Shown here: positions 1 to 7,783 of the stretch, in pieces
Layout: every line of letters begins with the position of its first letter
How positions within the stretch are numbered: position 1 is the first letter of the stretch
Source: Eubacterium sp.
GTDB taxonomy: Bacteria > Bacillota > Clostridia > Lachnospirales > Lachnospiraceae
Assembly (NCBI GenBank): GCA_003486385.1
Contig: DNFT01000123.1
Location: 1 to 22,609 of the forward strand
Length of the DNA stretch: 22,609 bases
Direction of reading: 5' to 3'
The notes under the pieces: generated by a model
What the model was told of the DNA's origin: nothing
Databases searched by the model: none
What the model saw: only the letters and a program-made list of their open reading frames with translations
Made by a program: the position numbers and the translations under genes

Positions 1-1
1 A

Positions 2-100
2 CAGTCCGACGAGAGTACTGTTGAAGAGACACAGGTACAGTCTGGCGAGAGTACTGTTGAAGAGACACAGGTACAGTCGGATGACAGTACAGTTGATGGT
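2..100 (+). repeat. 36-base in-frame tandem repeat near the protease N-terminus
   Basis: Two nearly identical 36-base units (2-37 and 38-73) and a diverged partial third unit (74-100) encode a 12-residue repeat, QSDESTVEETQV and variants. The array continues off the left edge, so copy number is unknown. It forms an acidic, Thr/Ser-rich stretch between the missing signal peptide and the protease region. Confidence 0.85.
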
Positions 101-3100
101 ATATTTAAGAATGTGCAGGCTGAGGAGGTCAGCGGAACCCCGCGTCTGGATGCTATTTCCGGAAATATTGGCAATTCAGCCGAAGACAGACCTGTAAGCT
201 ACCGCGATGATGAGATGGTTACAATCATCGTTGAGCTTGAGGAGGCTCCGCTTATGGATGCTTATGCCATGAATCTGTATACAGTTAGAGACGATGAGAC
301 TGCCGGAGAGGCAGTGGCAGAGTTCCTCGCAAGCGATGCGGCAATGCAGGCAGCAGACGAGCTTCGCAGTGAACAGCAGGCACTTTTTAATGAGATACAG
401 GCAATGCAGCCGGCAGCTATGAGCACGGAGGAGGATGAGACTTTATCTCTTGTTACACTTACGGCACAGTGGACTGTTCTTGTAAACGGTATGGCTGTAA
501 AAGCGCCTTATGGTATGCTTGCAGGAATCAGGGAGCTTGACGGAGTAAAACGTGCATATGTTGAGCATACATATGACGAGCCGAAGGAGCCTGTGACTGA
601 GGCAGGCGCTATCGCAGGTTACAGCTATGACATGGTTCATCTTAGCGAGGCATGGGAGGCAGGCTATACAGGCAAGGGACTTCTCGTTGCAGTTCTTGAC
701 ACAGGTGTTGATATCGAGAGTGCAGCATGGTTTGATGATGAGAAGAATGAGAATGTATTCGGAATACGTCGTGTGCACGAGGCATTCCGCGACAATTCAT
801 TTAAGTCAGACGTTAAGGACAGTGAACTCCGTTATACGAAGGAGTCACTCTTAGGTTTCCTTTCAGATAAGAAGCTTAACGCTAACAGCATGAGTGCTGC
901 CAGCAATGAGGATATGTATAAGACGCGCAAGGTTCCGTTTGCATTTGACTATGCCGGAGAGGCAGATTCCTATACAGGTGAGATTATCGGTGGAGATGTC
1001 AATGTCCGCAACACAAGCAGCGACCATGGTACCCATGTATCAGGTACAATTGCAGGCTATGCAAAGAACGATGAAGGTCAGGTGCTGTTTTCAGGAGTTG
1101 CGCCTGATGCCCAGCTTATGATGATGAAGGTGTTTTCGGATGTTGGCGGTGGCGCTACGGACAGTTCAATATTAAAGGCACTTGAAGATACAATGGTTCT
1201 GGGTGCAGATATTGTCAATCTGTCACTTGGTTCAGATAATGGTTTTTCACAGGATGATACAGTGAACAATGAGGTATATGCGCGCATGGAGCAGGCAGGA
1301 ATTATTCTTATGACTTCTGCCGGAAACAGCGAGACCTCACCTTCGATGGGTAACGAGCTCGGTGGACTCAACGAGAGCAAAAATCCTGATATTTCAGTGA
1401 TTTCTGCCCCTGCCGTATATCCATCCAATCTTTCTGTTGCTTCCGTAAACAGCAGTGTTGATTTACTCAGCATATTAAAGTGGGGCGATATGGAGATTGG
1501 TTATTCAGACCCTACTTCAATAGCCATGAAGAGTAAGTTCGCAGGCAAGGGCGAATTCGTTGTGTATGACGCCGGCTATGGTACATATGATGACTACCAG
1601 AAGGCAGGCTTTGATACAGGTTACAATGGAGGCAAGACAGGTATTGCGCTTGTAAAGCGTGGCGGAACAGATTACAGTGGTAATCCGCTCTCATTTGTGA
1701 CAAAGATTAATAACGCAAGCAGCTTTTCAGGTGTAAATTACCGCGGAGAGTCATACGGTGTTCTCGCTGTAATCATCTATGACAGCGATTCAGAGACAAA
1801 TACACTTATAAACATGAGCACGGATGGAACTTCACTCACCTCTGCATTTATCGGTGGTAAGGATGGAGCCGCTATGGTTGAGACTCTCAAGAACGGTGAA
1901 GAGGTCAAGATTTCCGTAGAGCAGAATGACAAGGTTGTAAGCTGGAGCGATGCAGGAAACATGAGTTCCTTCACTTCATGGGGAGCAGGTGCTTCACTTG
2001 AACTCAAGCCTGAGATAACGGCACCTGGCGGAAATATCTGGTCAACTATCGTGGATCAGACCTACCAGGGCGGTGCAGGTGTATATAACGACTACACGGG
2101 TTCTTACGGAATGATGAGTGGTACATCGATGGCAGCACCTCATATGTCAGGTCTTGCAGCCATTGTGCGTCAGTATGTCGATGCCAATATGGTTTCATTA
2201 GAATCAAAGCATGACAATGCGGCAATAGCAAGCAAGCTCCTCGTGAGCACGGCTGTCCCTACGGTTGAGGACGGAGTATATGTCTCTCCGCGTCGTCAGG
2301 GTGCAGGTATTGTAAATGTTGCGGCGGCAATCACTTCTCCTGCATATATCGATGTCGAGGACAAGCTTGTAGGTAAGCTTGAGCTTGGCGACGATGTTGA
2401 CTGGACCGGAAGCTATGATTTGAAATTCAATGTAGTGAATGTATCGGACAAGACACAGACTTACAGCATAAGTGCTTCGATTTTACGCCCTGACACGGCA
2501 GAGCAGGACGGCATGACCATGGTGCTTGAGCAGGATGTGCTTGTAAAGAAGGTTGACCTTGGTGAAGTTACGGTTCCTGCAAAGTCAACAGTTGAGGTAT
2601 CTAAGAACGTCAGCCTTACGGCTGAGGAGATAGCGGCAATAAGAGCGCTCTTCCCTAACGGTACATTTGTAGAGGGCTTCATCTCCCTCACATCAGCAGA
2701 TGAGGCGGTTCCGCAGCTCGGACTTCCTATGCTTGCATTTATAGGTGACTGGACGGCAGCTCCTATTTTTGATGAGACCAACTGGTTTGATGAACCTGAG
2801 GATGGAAACGATGTAAACAACAATCATTATGCACTTGGTGTAAATGTAATGGGCAGCACTGTTCAGAACAACGGTGAGGTTGTCAACTTTATCAATGTTG
2901 GTCAGAACCCGTTCGGAAACAGCATCACGGAGACAAGCACACAGACTGTATTCCATCAGGGTAACTTCACTATATCACCGGATGGCAATGGCTATCTTGA
3001 CAGCTTTGATGATTTGGAACTCTATCAGCTTCGAGATGCTAAGCTCATCGTGAGCGAGGTACATGATAAGGAGACGGGTGAGCTTTATTATCGTGATTTC

Positions 3101-6100
3101 CTTTCGTACATGCCAAGAAGTGTTTACAACAGCGGTTACGGTGTGGTAATTCCATACACAATATACTATTTTACAAACGGCTGGAAGGGTACAGACTTTG
3201 ATGGAAATGTACTTCCAAACGGAACACAGTGTGTATACTCAATAGTTGCATACGGCGACGGCGATTACGGCGACAAGGTATACGATGATGAGGCAGGACG
3301 CGATGTTACTGATTTTGAGTCCTTCAAGGATGGCAAGGAGCCTACCTTCAACGGACATGCTATGGACAAGACAGGTGATACGCTTACATTTGATGTATTG
3401 GTTGATACAGAGGCGCCTAAACTTGTAAATAACTGTGTAACCTTCTATGAGCAGGATGGACGCACTTACATGACAGGTACGGTTGAGGACGGAAATGGTT
3501 CTATAGCCTCGATAGAGGTTGACCCGCAGATAAGCCGTACATATACAGCCTCAAACGGTAAGGAAGTTACAGAGTACAGCATTGATATGAACAATCCTTT
3601 CCTTGAGGAGACAATCTATGATGAGGATACTCATACATTTACCTTTACGGCAGATGTTACAGAGTACAAGGGTTACTACAACTGGACAGGAAATGTATTC
3701 CTCTCATGTGGTGATTACGGTGCTAATGACCGCACCTATGCTATCCGTGTAAACGCTGAGTCAGGACTTGTGCTTTCACAGAAGTCAGCACTTTTATATC
3801 CGGGTCAGGAATTTGACCTCAGCGTAAACAACAACACAGGTTCAAACGATGCAATAACAAGAACTTCAAGCAATCCTGAGGTTGCTAAGGTTGATGAGTT
3901 TGGACATGTTACCGCTGTTTCGGCAGGTCAGGCAGTTATAACTGTTTCGAACGGAACTTCCAGTGCGGTATGTATAGTTGCCGTAAAAGAAAGACCTACA
4001 CAGGTAGAGGATTTCAAACTTTCAATCGACAGCTTCTCAGGACTTAAGCCAAATGGTTCGATCACTGTCAAGGTAGAGGATATGATACCGGCGGATGTTG
4101 AGATTAATCAGATCGAATGGAAGGTATACGAGGATGATGAAGACTGGGCAGGTCTTGTAAATGTATATAAGGACAGCTCGGATGCATTCACCGGACGTAT
4201 AGAACTTACCGCATCAGGCTCCTCGGATTTAATCCCTGCCGGAAGCGGATACCTTGAGGTTACAATTAACGGAGTTACCCGTAAGATGACATTTGATTGG
4301 GAAGATTTATATACTTCTTCAACACAGGATGATTTAAGTTCCGATGCATATTACAATGAGCAGACGGTATATGTAGAGACAGGTGAGACTGCAACACTTA
4401 TTGCAAAGTATATGCAGAATCATTCGTTTATTCCGATTAAGCTCTGCACGGCTGAGGGATATGTAGACGGAAGCAATGATAATCCACTGACAGATGCAGC
4501 AGGTCTTGTTCTTGACGGACCGGACTTCTCCGCAACGGATGTTGATTGGAGCGGTAAGCTCGTGAACAAGGAGAATTATACTCTTCCTGAGTCAATCAGA
4601 GTATTCTTCAGATATGATTATGGGTATGAGTATGAATTGACACAGAATGCCCAGTACAGCGGCTACACCTATGATAATACAACAGGTGTAATTACCTTCC
4701 GTGCTCCTTCAGGAAGCGGTACAACGGTTGTAATCCGTGCAGACGGTGTTGCAAGCGAGGGCACTGCGGCAGGTGAGCTGTCAGGTGAGGTTTACACAAG
4801 ACCTGATGGCACATACGGACCGTTTGACTGGAATTTAACAGGCGGTCAGGGAAAGCTTGAGACAGCAGAGAATGTGACTGTCAACTATTCAGTAAAGAAT
4901 GTGGCATATTTTACACCGGATGCACCTGGTGTAAGCTATATCACAGCCACTAGCAAGGATGGTAAGTACCATGTTAACTTTGCTGTTGTAAGCACGGCTG
5001 TCAAGGCGGATGTGATAACGCTCAATACCAACAGCTCAGAGCTGAATATTGGAGATGAACTTGCACTTACAGCAGCTCTTTCACCTGAACCTTCAATATC
5101 AGATGATGCAGCGTTGGTATGGGTATCATACAACCCGGAGGTTGCAAGCGTTGATGCAAACGGTGTGGTAACAGCTCATTCTGCAGGCTATGCGTTTATT
5201 TCAGTATATACGGCAGTGAACAATGGTGTATCAAGTTACTGCATGGTGAAGGTTCTTCCGGGTGCAGAGCATACACACTTCTTCGGAACAGAGTGGAAGT
5301 ATGACGAGAACAGCCATTGGCATGAATGTGTTGCTGAGGGCTGCGATGGCACAATTGCTGACAAGGCAGAGCATACAGCAGGTGACTGGATTGTTGACAA
5401 GGAGGCCACAACAGAGGCTGCCGGACTCAGGCATAAGGAGTGTACCGTATGCCACTATGTAATGGAGACACAGGTTATCGATAAGATTGAAAAGCCAACG
5501 GAGGAGCCGACAGAAAAGCCAACAGAGACACCATCCGAGAAGCCGACAGAGAAGCCGACAGAGACACCATCTGAGAAGCCGACAGAAAAGCCGTCAGAAG
5601 CTCCGACAGTGGAACCTACTGCTCCTTCAAAGCCTGCAGCAGGTAACATAATTAAGACGGATTCCGTTTCAACAGATAATGCGTCAAAGTACGATTTTGG
5701 TATAGCCAACGGCACATCGGATCTGATGGAGAAGGTACTCTCTGACGCACAGAAGGCACGAGTTGCCAACGGTGAGTCTGCTGAGATTTTCCTTGATGTG
5801 AAGAATATAACGGATTCAGTAAGTGAAAATGACAAGCAGTTGGTTGAATCAGTTCTTGACAAATATAAGGTTGGCGCTTATTTCGATATATCGCTGATGA
5901 TGAAGGTTGGTCATGATAAAGCTTCTAAGGTTACGGAAACTTCGGGCAGCATAAGTCTGAGAATAAGAGTACCTGAGGAGCTGACAGGAAAAGCGCTCAA
6001 GGTTGTGAGAATTCATGATGGAGCAGCAACTGTTATTGACGGAACTTACGATGAGAACACTGGTTACTTCACATTTGATACAGATGCGTTCTCAACCTAC

Positions 6101-6256
6101 GCTCTCATATATGCTGAGACAGGAATGATTATCGCGCCTAACACGGGAAGAGAGAACAATGTTTTCGCTCCTATTGCTATGGTTGGAATGATCATTGTGG
6201 CAGGCGCTGCTTTTGCGGCTGTTAAAAGACGCAGAGAGGAAAGCGCACAGAATTAA
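2..6256 (+). CDS. Wall-anchored subtilisin-family (S8) protease, 5' end cut by window
   Basis: This is a giant extracellular serine protease of the lactocepin/C5a-peptidase type, probably degrading proteins at the cell surface. The frame is open from base 2 without a stop, so the start and signal peptide lie before the window; 2084 codons are visible. The catalytic residues are Asp (DTGVD, codon 698), His (DHGTH, codon 1025), oxyanion Asn (SAGN, codon 1325) and Ser (GTSMAAP, codon 2126). A PA-like insert (about 1530-1900) lies between His and Ser, as in C5a peptidases. An Fn3-like region follows, then Big_2-like Ig domains (about 3760-3990 and 5010-5260), a Cys/His-rich module (about 5265-5490), a Thr/Pro/Glu repeat linker and a last domain. 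The C-terminus has an APNTG sortase-like motif (codons 6134-6148), a hydrophobic helix and a KRRR tail. Family and wall anchoring are clear; the substrate is unknown. Confidence 0.93.
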   Translation, partial: QSDESTVEETQVQSGESTVEETQVQSDDSTVDGIFKNVQAEEVSGTPRLDAISGNIGNSAEDRPVSYRDDEMVTIIVELEEAPLMDAYAMNLYTVRDDETAGEAVAEFLASDAAMQAADELRSEQQALFNEIQAMQPAAMSTEEDETLSLVTLTAQWTVLVNGMAVKAPYGMLAGIRELDGVKRAYVEHTYDEPKEPVTEAGAIAGYSYDMVHLSEAWEAGYTGKGLLVAVLDTGVDIESAAWFDDEKNENVFGIRRVHEAFRDNSFKSDVKDSELRYTKESLLGFLSDKKLNANSMSAASNEDMYKTRKVPFAFDYAGEADSYTGEIIGGDVNVRNTSSDHGTHVSGTIAGYAKNDEGQVLFSGVAPDAQLMMMKVFSDVGGGATDSSILKALEDTMVLGADIVNLSLGSDNGFSQDDTVNNEVYARMEQAGIILMTSAGNSETSPSMGNELGGLNESKNPDISVISAPAVYPSNLSVASVNSSVDLLSILKWGDMEIGYSDPTSIAMKSKFAGKGEFVVYDAGYGTYDDYQKAGFDTGYNGGKTGIALVKRGGTDYSGNPLSFVTKINNASSFSGVNYRGESYGVLAVIIYDSDSETNTLINMSTDGTSLTSAFIGGKDGAAMVETLKNGEEVKISVEQNDKVVSWSDAGNMSSFTSWGAGASLELKPEITAPGGNIWSTIVDQTYQGGAGVYNDYTGSYGMMSGTSMAAPHMSGLAAIVRQYVDANMVSLESKHDNAAIASKLLVSTAVPTVEDGVYVSPRRQGAGIVNVAAAITSPAYIDVEDKLVGKLELGDDVDWTGSYDLKFNVVNVSDKTQTYSISASILRPDTAEQDGMTMVLEQDVLVKKVDLGEVTVPAKSTVEVSKNVSLTAEEIAAIRALFPNGTFVEGFISLTSADEAVPQLGLPMLAFIGDWTAAPIFDETNWFDEPEDGNDVNNNHYALGVNVMGSTVQNNGEVVNFINVGQNPFGNSITETSTQTVFHQGNFTISPDGNGYLDSFDDLELYQLRDAKLIVSEVHDKETGELYYRDFLSYMPRSVYNSGYGVVIPYTIYYFTNGWKGTDFDGNVLPNGTQCVYSIVAYGDGDYGDKVYDDEAGRDVTDFESFKDGKEPTFNGHAMDKTGDTLTFDVLVDTEAPKLVNNCVTFYEQDGRTYMTGTVEDGNGSIASIEVDPQISRTYTASNGKEVTEYSIDMNNPFLEETIYDEDTHTFTFTADVTEYKGYYNWTGNVFLSCGDYGANDRTYAIRVNAESGLVLSQKSALLYPGQEFDLSVNNNTGSNDAITRTSSNPEVAKVDEFGHVTAVSAGQAVITVSNGTSSAVCIVAVKERPTQVEDFKLSIDSFSGLKPNGSITVKVEDMIPADVEINQIEWKVYEDDEDWAGLVNVYKDSSDAFTGRIELTASGSSDLIPAGSGYLEVTINGVTRKMTFDWEDLYTSSTQDDLSSDAYYNEQTVYVETGETATLIAKYMQNHSFIPIKLCTAEGYVDGSNDNPLTDAAGLVLDGPDFSATDVDWSGKLVNKENYTLPESIRVFFRYDYGYEYELTQNAQYSGYTYDNTTGVITFRAPSGSGTTVVIRADGVASEGTAAGELSGEVYTRPDGTYGPFDWNLTGGQGKLETAENVTVNYSVKNVAYFTPDAPGVSYITATSKDGKYHVNFAVVSTAVKADVITLNTNSSELNIGDELALTAALSPEPSISDDAALVWVSYNPEVASVDANGVVTAHSAGYAFISVYTAVNNGVSSYCMVKVLPGAEHTHFFGTEWKYDENSHWHECVAEGCDGTIADKAEHTAGDWIVDKEATTEAAGLRHKECTVCHYVMETQVIDKIEKPTEEPTEKPTETPSEKPTEKPTETPSEKPTEKPSEAPTVEPTAPSKPAAGNIIKTDSVSTDNASKYDFGIANGTSDLMEKVLSDAQKARVANGESAEIFLDVKNITDSVSENDKQLVESVLDKYKVGAYFDISLMMKVGHDKASKVTETSGSISLRIRVPEELTGKALKVVRIHDGAATVIDGTYDENTGYFTFDTDAFSTYALIYAETGMIIAPNTGRENNVFAPIAMVGMIIVAGAAFAAVKRRREESAQN
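5519..5590 (+). repeat. 36-base tandem repeat encoding a Pro/Thr/Glu wall-spanning linker
   Basis: Two 36-base units (5519-5554 and 5555-5590) differ at a few silent positions and encode PTETPSEKPTEK. Shorter PTEKP-type repeats flank them (about 5490-5640). Such linkers usually carry surface proteins through the peptidoglycan, which fits the sortase-like motif further downstream. Such arrays often vary in copy number between strains. Confidence 0.85.
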
Positions 6257-6296
6257 TCGACACAGCTCTGGTACAGAATAAGCGGCAGAGTTAAAT

Positions 6297-6332
6297 ATAC
6301 CCCCACGGTACATCTGTGGGGGTATTGCTTTG
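6297..6332 (+). terminator. Rho-independent terminator of the protease gene
   Basis: A perfect 10-bp stem (6297-6306 with 6316-6325) rich in C/G pairs has a 9-base loop and is followed by an imperfect T-rich stretch. It begins about 40 bases after the protease stop. Confidence 0.75.
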
Positions 6333-6340
6333 CAATATTT

Positions 6341-6382
6341 AAAAAGGCTGATACACCGCATATGCGGTATATCAGCCTTTTT
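6341..6382. terminator. Bidirectional terminator between protease and rubrerythrin
   Basis: A long, nearly perfect palindrome has arms of about 21 bp, with AAAAAGGCTGATA on one side and its complement on the other. The single non-matching pair is C-A in the plus transcript but a G-U wobble in the minus transcript. With T runs at both ends it can stop both strands. It sits 54 bases after the rubrerythrin stop and is best formed in that direction. Confidence 0.8.
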
Positions 6383-6435
6383 AAGTTCCTAATGGTATAT
6401 AAAATCACAATGATTGCATGTGCAGTCGTGATAGA

Positions 6436-7026
6436 TTACTTTCCGAAGTATCTGTCAAGCATACCCTTGAGTGCGCGTCCATGTCTTGCCTCATCCTTAG
6501 CCATCTCATGGACTGTATCATGGATTGCGTCAAGATTGTTCTTCTTAGCACACTTTGCAAGGTCGAACTTGCCGTTAGTAGCACCGAACTCACAGTCAAC
6601 TCTCCATGCAAGGTTAGCCTTTGTCGAAGCCTTCATGTTCGGCTCTAAGTCCTCACCTAATATCTCGGCGAACTTTGCAGCATGCTCAGCCTCCTCATAG
6701 GCTGCCTTCTCCCAGTATAAACCAATCTCAGGATATCCCTCACGGTGAGCGATACGTGCCATGCAAAGATACATACCAACCTCTGAGCACTCACCTTCGA
6801 AGTTAGCCTTGAGCTGTTCAAAGATATACTTCTTGTCCTCATCGCTGATATCAGGATTATTCTTTACTGTCTTTGCATAAATGCCATACTCATGCTCAGC
6901 AGCAAGCGAAAGATCACCTGTAACCTCCTTGAACTTGTCTGCTCCGACATGACATACAGGACACTCAGCAGGAGCTGCATCTCCCTCATAAACATAACCA
7001 CATACAGTACATACGAACTTTGCCAT
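6436..7026 (-). CDS. rbr: Rubrerythrin with N-terminal rubredoxin domain
   Basis: This 196-residue cytoplasmic non-heme iron protein probably reduces hydrogen peroxide in an anaerobe. Residues 1-35 are a rubredoxin-like FeS4 domain with ligands C6, C9, C22 and C25. The rest is a ferritin-like four-helix diiron domain with ExxH motifs (EEAEH and DEARH) and further Glu residues in the helices. Having rubredoxin at the N-terminus is the 'reverse rubrerythrin' order, common in clostridia. An AGGAG ribosome site lies 8 bases before the ATG. It is transcribed alone from a promoter covered by a PerR-type operator, so peroxide induction is likely. Its regulator PerR is the next gene upstream on the same strand. 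Confidence 0.95.
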   Translation of the reverse strand: MAKFVCTVCGYVYEGDAAPAECPVCHVGADKFKEVTGDLSLAAEHEYGIYAKTVKNNPDISDEDKKYIFEQLKANFEGECSEVGMYLCMARIAHREGYPEIGLYWEKAAYEEAEHAAKFAEILGEDLEPNMKASTKANLAWRVDCEFGATNGKFDLAKCAKKNNLDAIHDTVHEMAKDEARHGRALKGMLDRYFGK

Positions 7027-7057
7027 AGTAATTCTCCTTTTCTTAAATAATATTGTT

Positions 7058-7096
7058 GCAGCGTGCGAGGAATATAGGTATCTCCTGCATCGCTGC
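7058..7096 (-). other. 5' UTR stem-loop of the rubrerythrin mRNA
   Basis: An inverted repeat of 6 + 3 + 4 bp, with one bulged base on each side, pairs 7058-7071 with 7083-7096 around an 11-base loop. It lies about 30 bases upstream of the start codon, inside the roughly 200-base leader implied by the promoter at 7233-7261. It may protect the mRNA 5' region or affect translation. No known riboswitch class was recognised. Confidence 0.5.
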
Positions 7097-7211
7097 TATA
7101 AATTAATTGCATACAAAATTATAGGGCGTAATTAGCATACTGATTTTATTAAAATTTATAAATTCATGAAACAGTATTTCCTAAAAGAATGAAAATAAAG
7201 CTTAAACAAAA

Positions 7212-7228
7212 TCAGTAATGATTACTGA
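7212..7228. promoter_or_regulatory. PerR-type operator of rubrerythrin
   Basis: A perfect 8-1-8 palindrome, TCAGTAATGATTACTGA, shares the TAAT-N-ATTA core of the classical PerR box. It starts 4 bases downstream of the -10 element of the minus-strand rubrerythrin promoter and so covers the expected transcription start. Repressor bound here would block initiation. The perR gene is adjacent. Confidence 0.75.
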
Positions 7229-7232
7229 GTTT

Positions 7233-7261
7233 AATTTATCACATAAATCCGAATTTGTCAA
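7233..7261 (-). promoter_or_regulatory. Promoter of rubrerythrin (sigma-A type)
   Basis: On the minus strand a perfect TTGACA (7256-7261) is followed by a 17-base spacer and a TAAATT -10 (7233-7238) with an extended TG motif one base before it. The promoter begins just after the T run of the perR terminator-like stem-loop. Confidence 0.8.
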
Positions 7262-7263
7262 CT

Positions 7264-7358
7264 AAAAAATCCCTATTCATGGATATTCTATTTTCTTTTG
7301 CCAATATTCCGTATGACCGGACATATTTGTCTGTAAGGTTAATAGGACATGAATAGGG
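7264..7358 (-). terminator. Long stem-loop with U run, probable perR terminator
   Basis: A perfect 11-bp stem (CCCTATTCATG at 7271-7281 with CATGAATAGGG at 7348-7358) encloses 66 bases that can pair further (TCTATT near 7286 with AATAGGA near 7341). On the minus strand the closing arm is followed by ATTTTTTAG, as in an intrinsic terminator. It starts 10 bases after the perR stop and ends next to the rubrerythrin -35 element. The loop is unusually long for a terminator. Confidence 0.6.
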
Positions 7359-7367
7359 AGTGTGCTG

Positions 7368-7775
7368 TTAATCCGTATTTTTTTGTGTCATTTCATTGTT
7401 AAGACAGTTGTCGCAGGTTCCGTAGAAAATAACACTGTGTCCACGGACTTTGCCGGGAATACCGGCTTTCGTATTCTTTAATAAGAAGGTAGCAGGTTCC
7501 ATTTCAACATCGTACACATGATGGCATGAGTCGCACAGAAAATGATAGTGCAGCCGGGTATTGCCGTCAAAATGGTCACAGTCCTCCCCTTGAATCTTGA
7601 GTGCCTGTCCGTGTTCAACGAGCAGTGCAAGATTGCGATATACTGTGCCGAGGCTTATATTAGGATATATATCGCGGATGTACATATATACTTCCTCAGC
7701 TGTGGGATGTGAAGTTGTATGGCAGAGAAAATCAAGGATTGCCTCACGCTGTCGGCTGTAATTTAATTTTGCCAT
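7368..7775 (-). CDS. perR: Peroxide-responsive Fur-family repressor
   Basis: This is a winged-helix metalloregulator (135 residues from this start) that senses peroxide by metal-catalysed oxidation of its His ligands. The helix-turn-helix covers about residues 6-60 (SLGTVYRNL recognition helix). The regulatory metal ligands of B. subtilis PerR (H37, D85, H91, H93, D104) match H23, D70, H76, H78 and D89 with the same spacing. The structural zinc site is C81/C84 with C121/C124. Asp at the last position favours PerR over Fur. The start at 7775 has GAGG 6 bases before it. An ATG four codons upstream (7787) overlaps the esterase stop as ATGA but lacks a ribosome site. It is probably cotranscribed with the esterase and controls rubrerythrin next door. 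Confidence 0.9.
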   Translation of the reverse strand: MAKLNYSRQREAILDFLCHTTSHPTAEEVYMYIRDIYPNISLGTVYRNLALLVEHGQALKIQGEDCDHFDGNTRLHYHFLCDSCHHVYDVEMEPATFLLKNTKAGIPGKVRGHSVIFYGTCDNCLNNEMTQKNTD

Positions 7776-7783
7776 ATAAATCC

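Noticed and set aside
2..73. 36-base repeats as a CRISPR array
   Set aside because: Units are directly adjacent without spacers and encode an in-frame peptide repeat.
1078..1473. Minus-strand frame of 131 codons inside the protease
   Set aside because: Lies wholly within the catalytic domain coding sequence and resembles no protein.
5455..5862. Minus-strand frame of 135 codons
   Set aside because: Its Gly/Val/Ser/Asp repeats are the complement of the Pro/Thr/Glu linker of the protease; no ribosome site.
113..6256. GTG at 113 as the start of the protease gene
   Set aside because: The frame is open and in repeats back to base 2, and no signal peptide follows 113, so the true start is outside the window.
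6362..6700. Plus-strand frame of 112 codons
   Set aside because: Antisense to rubrerythrin and starting inside the terminator.
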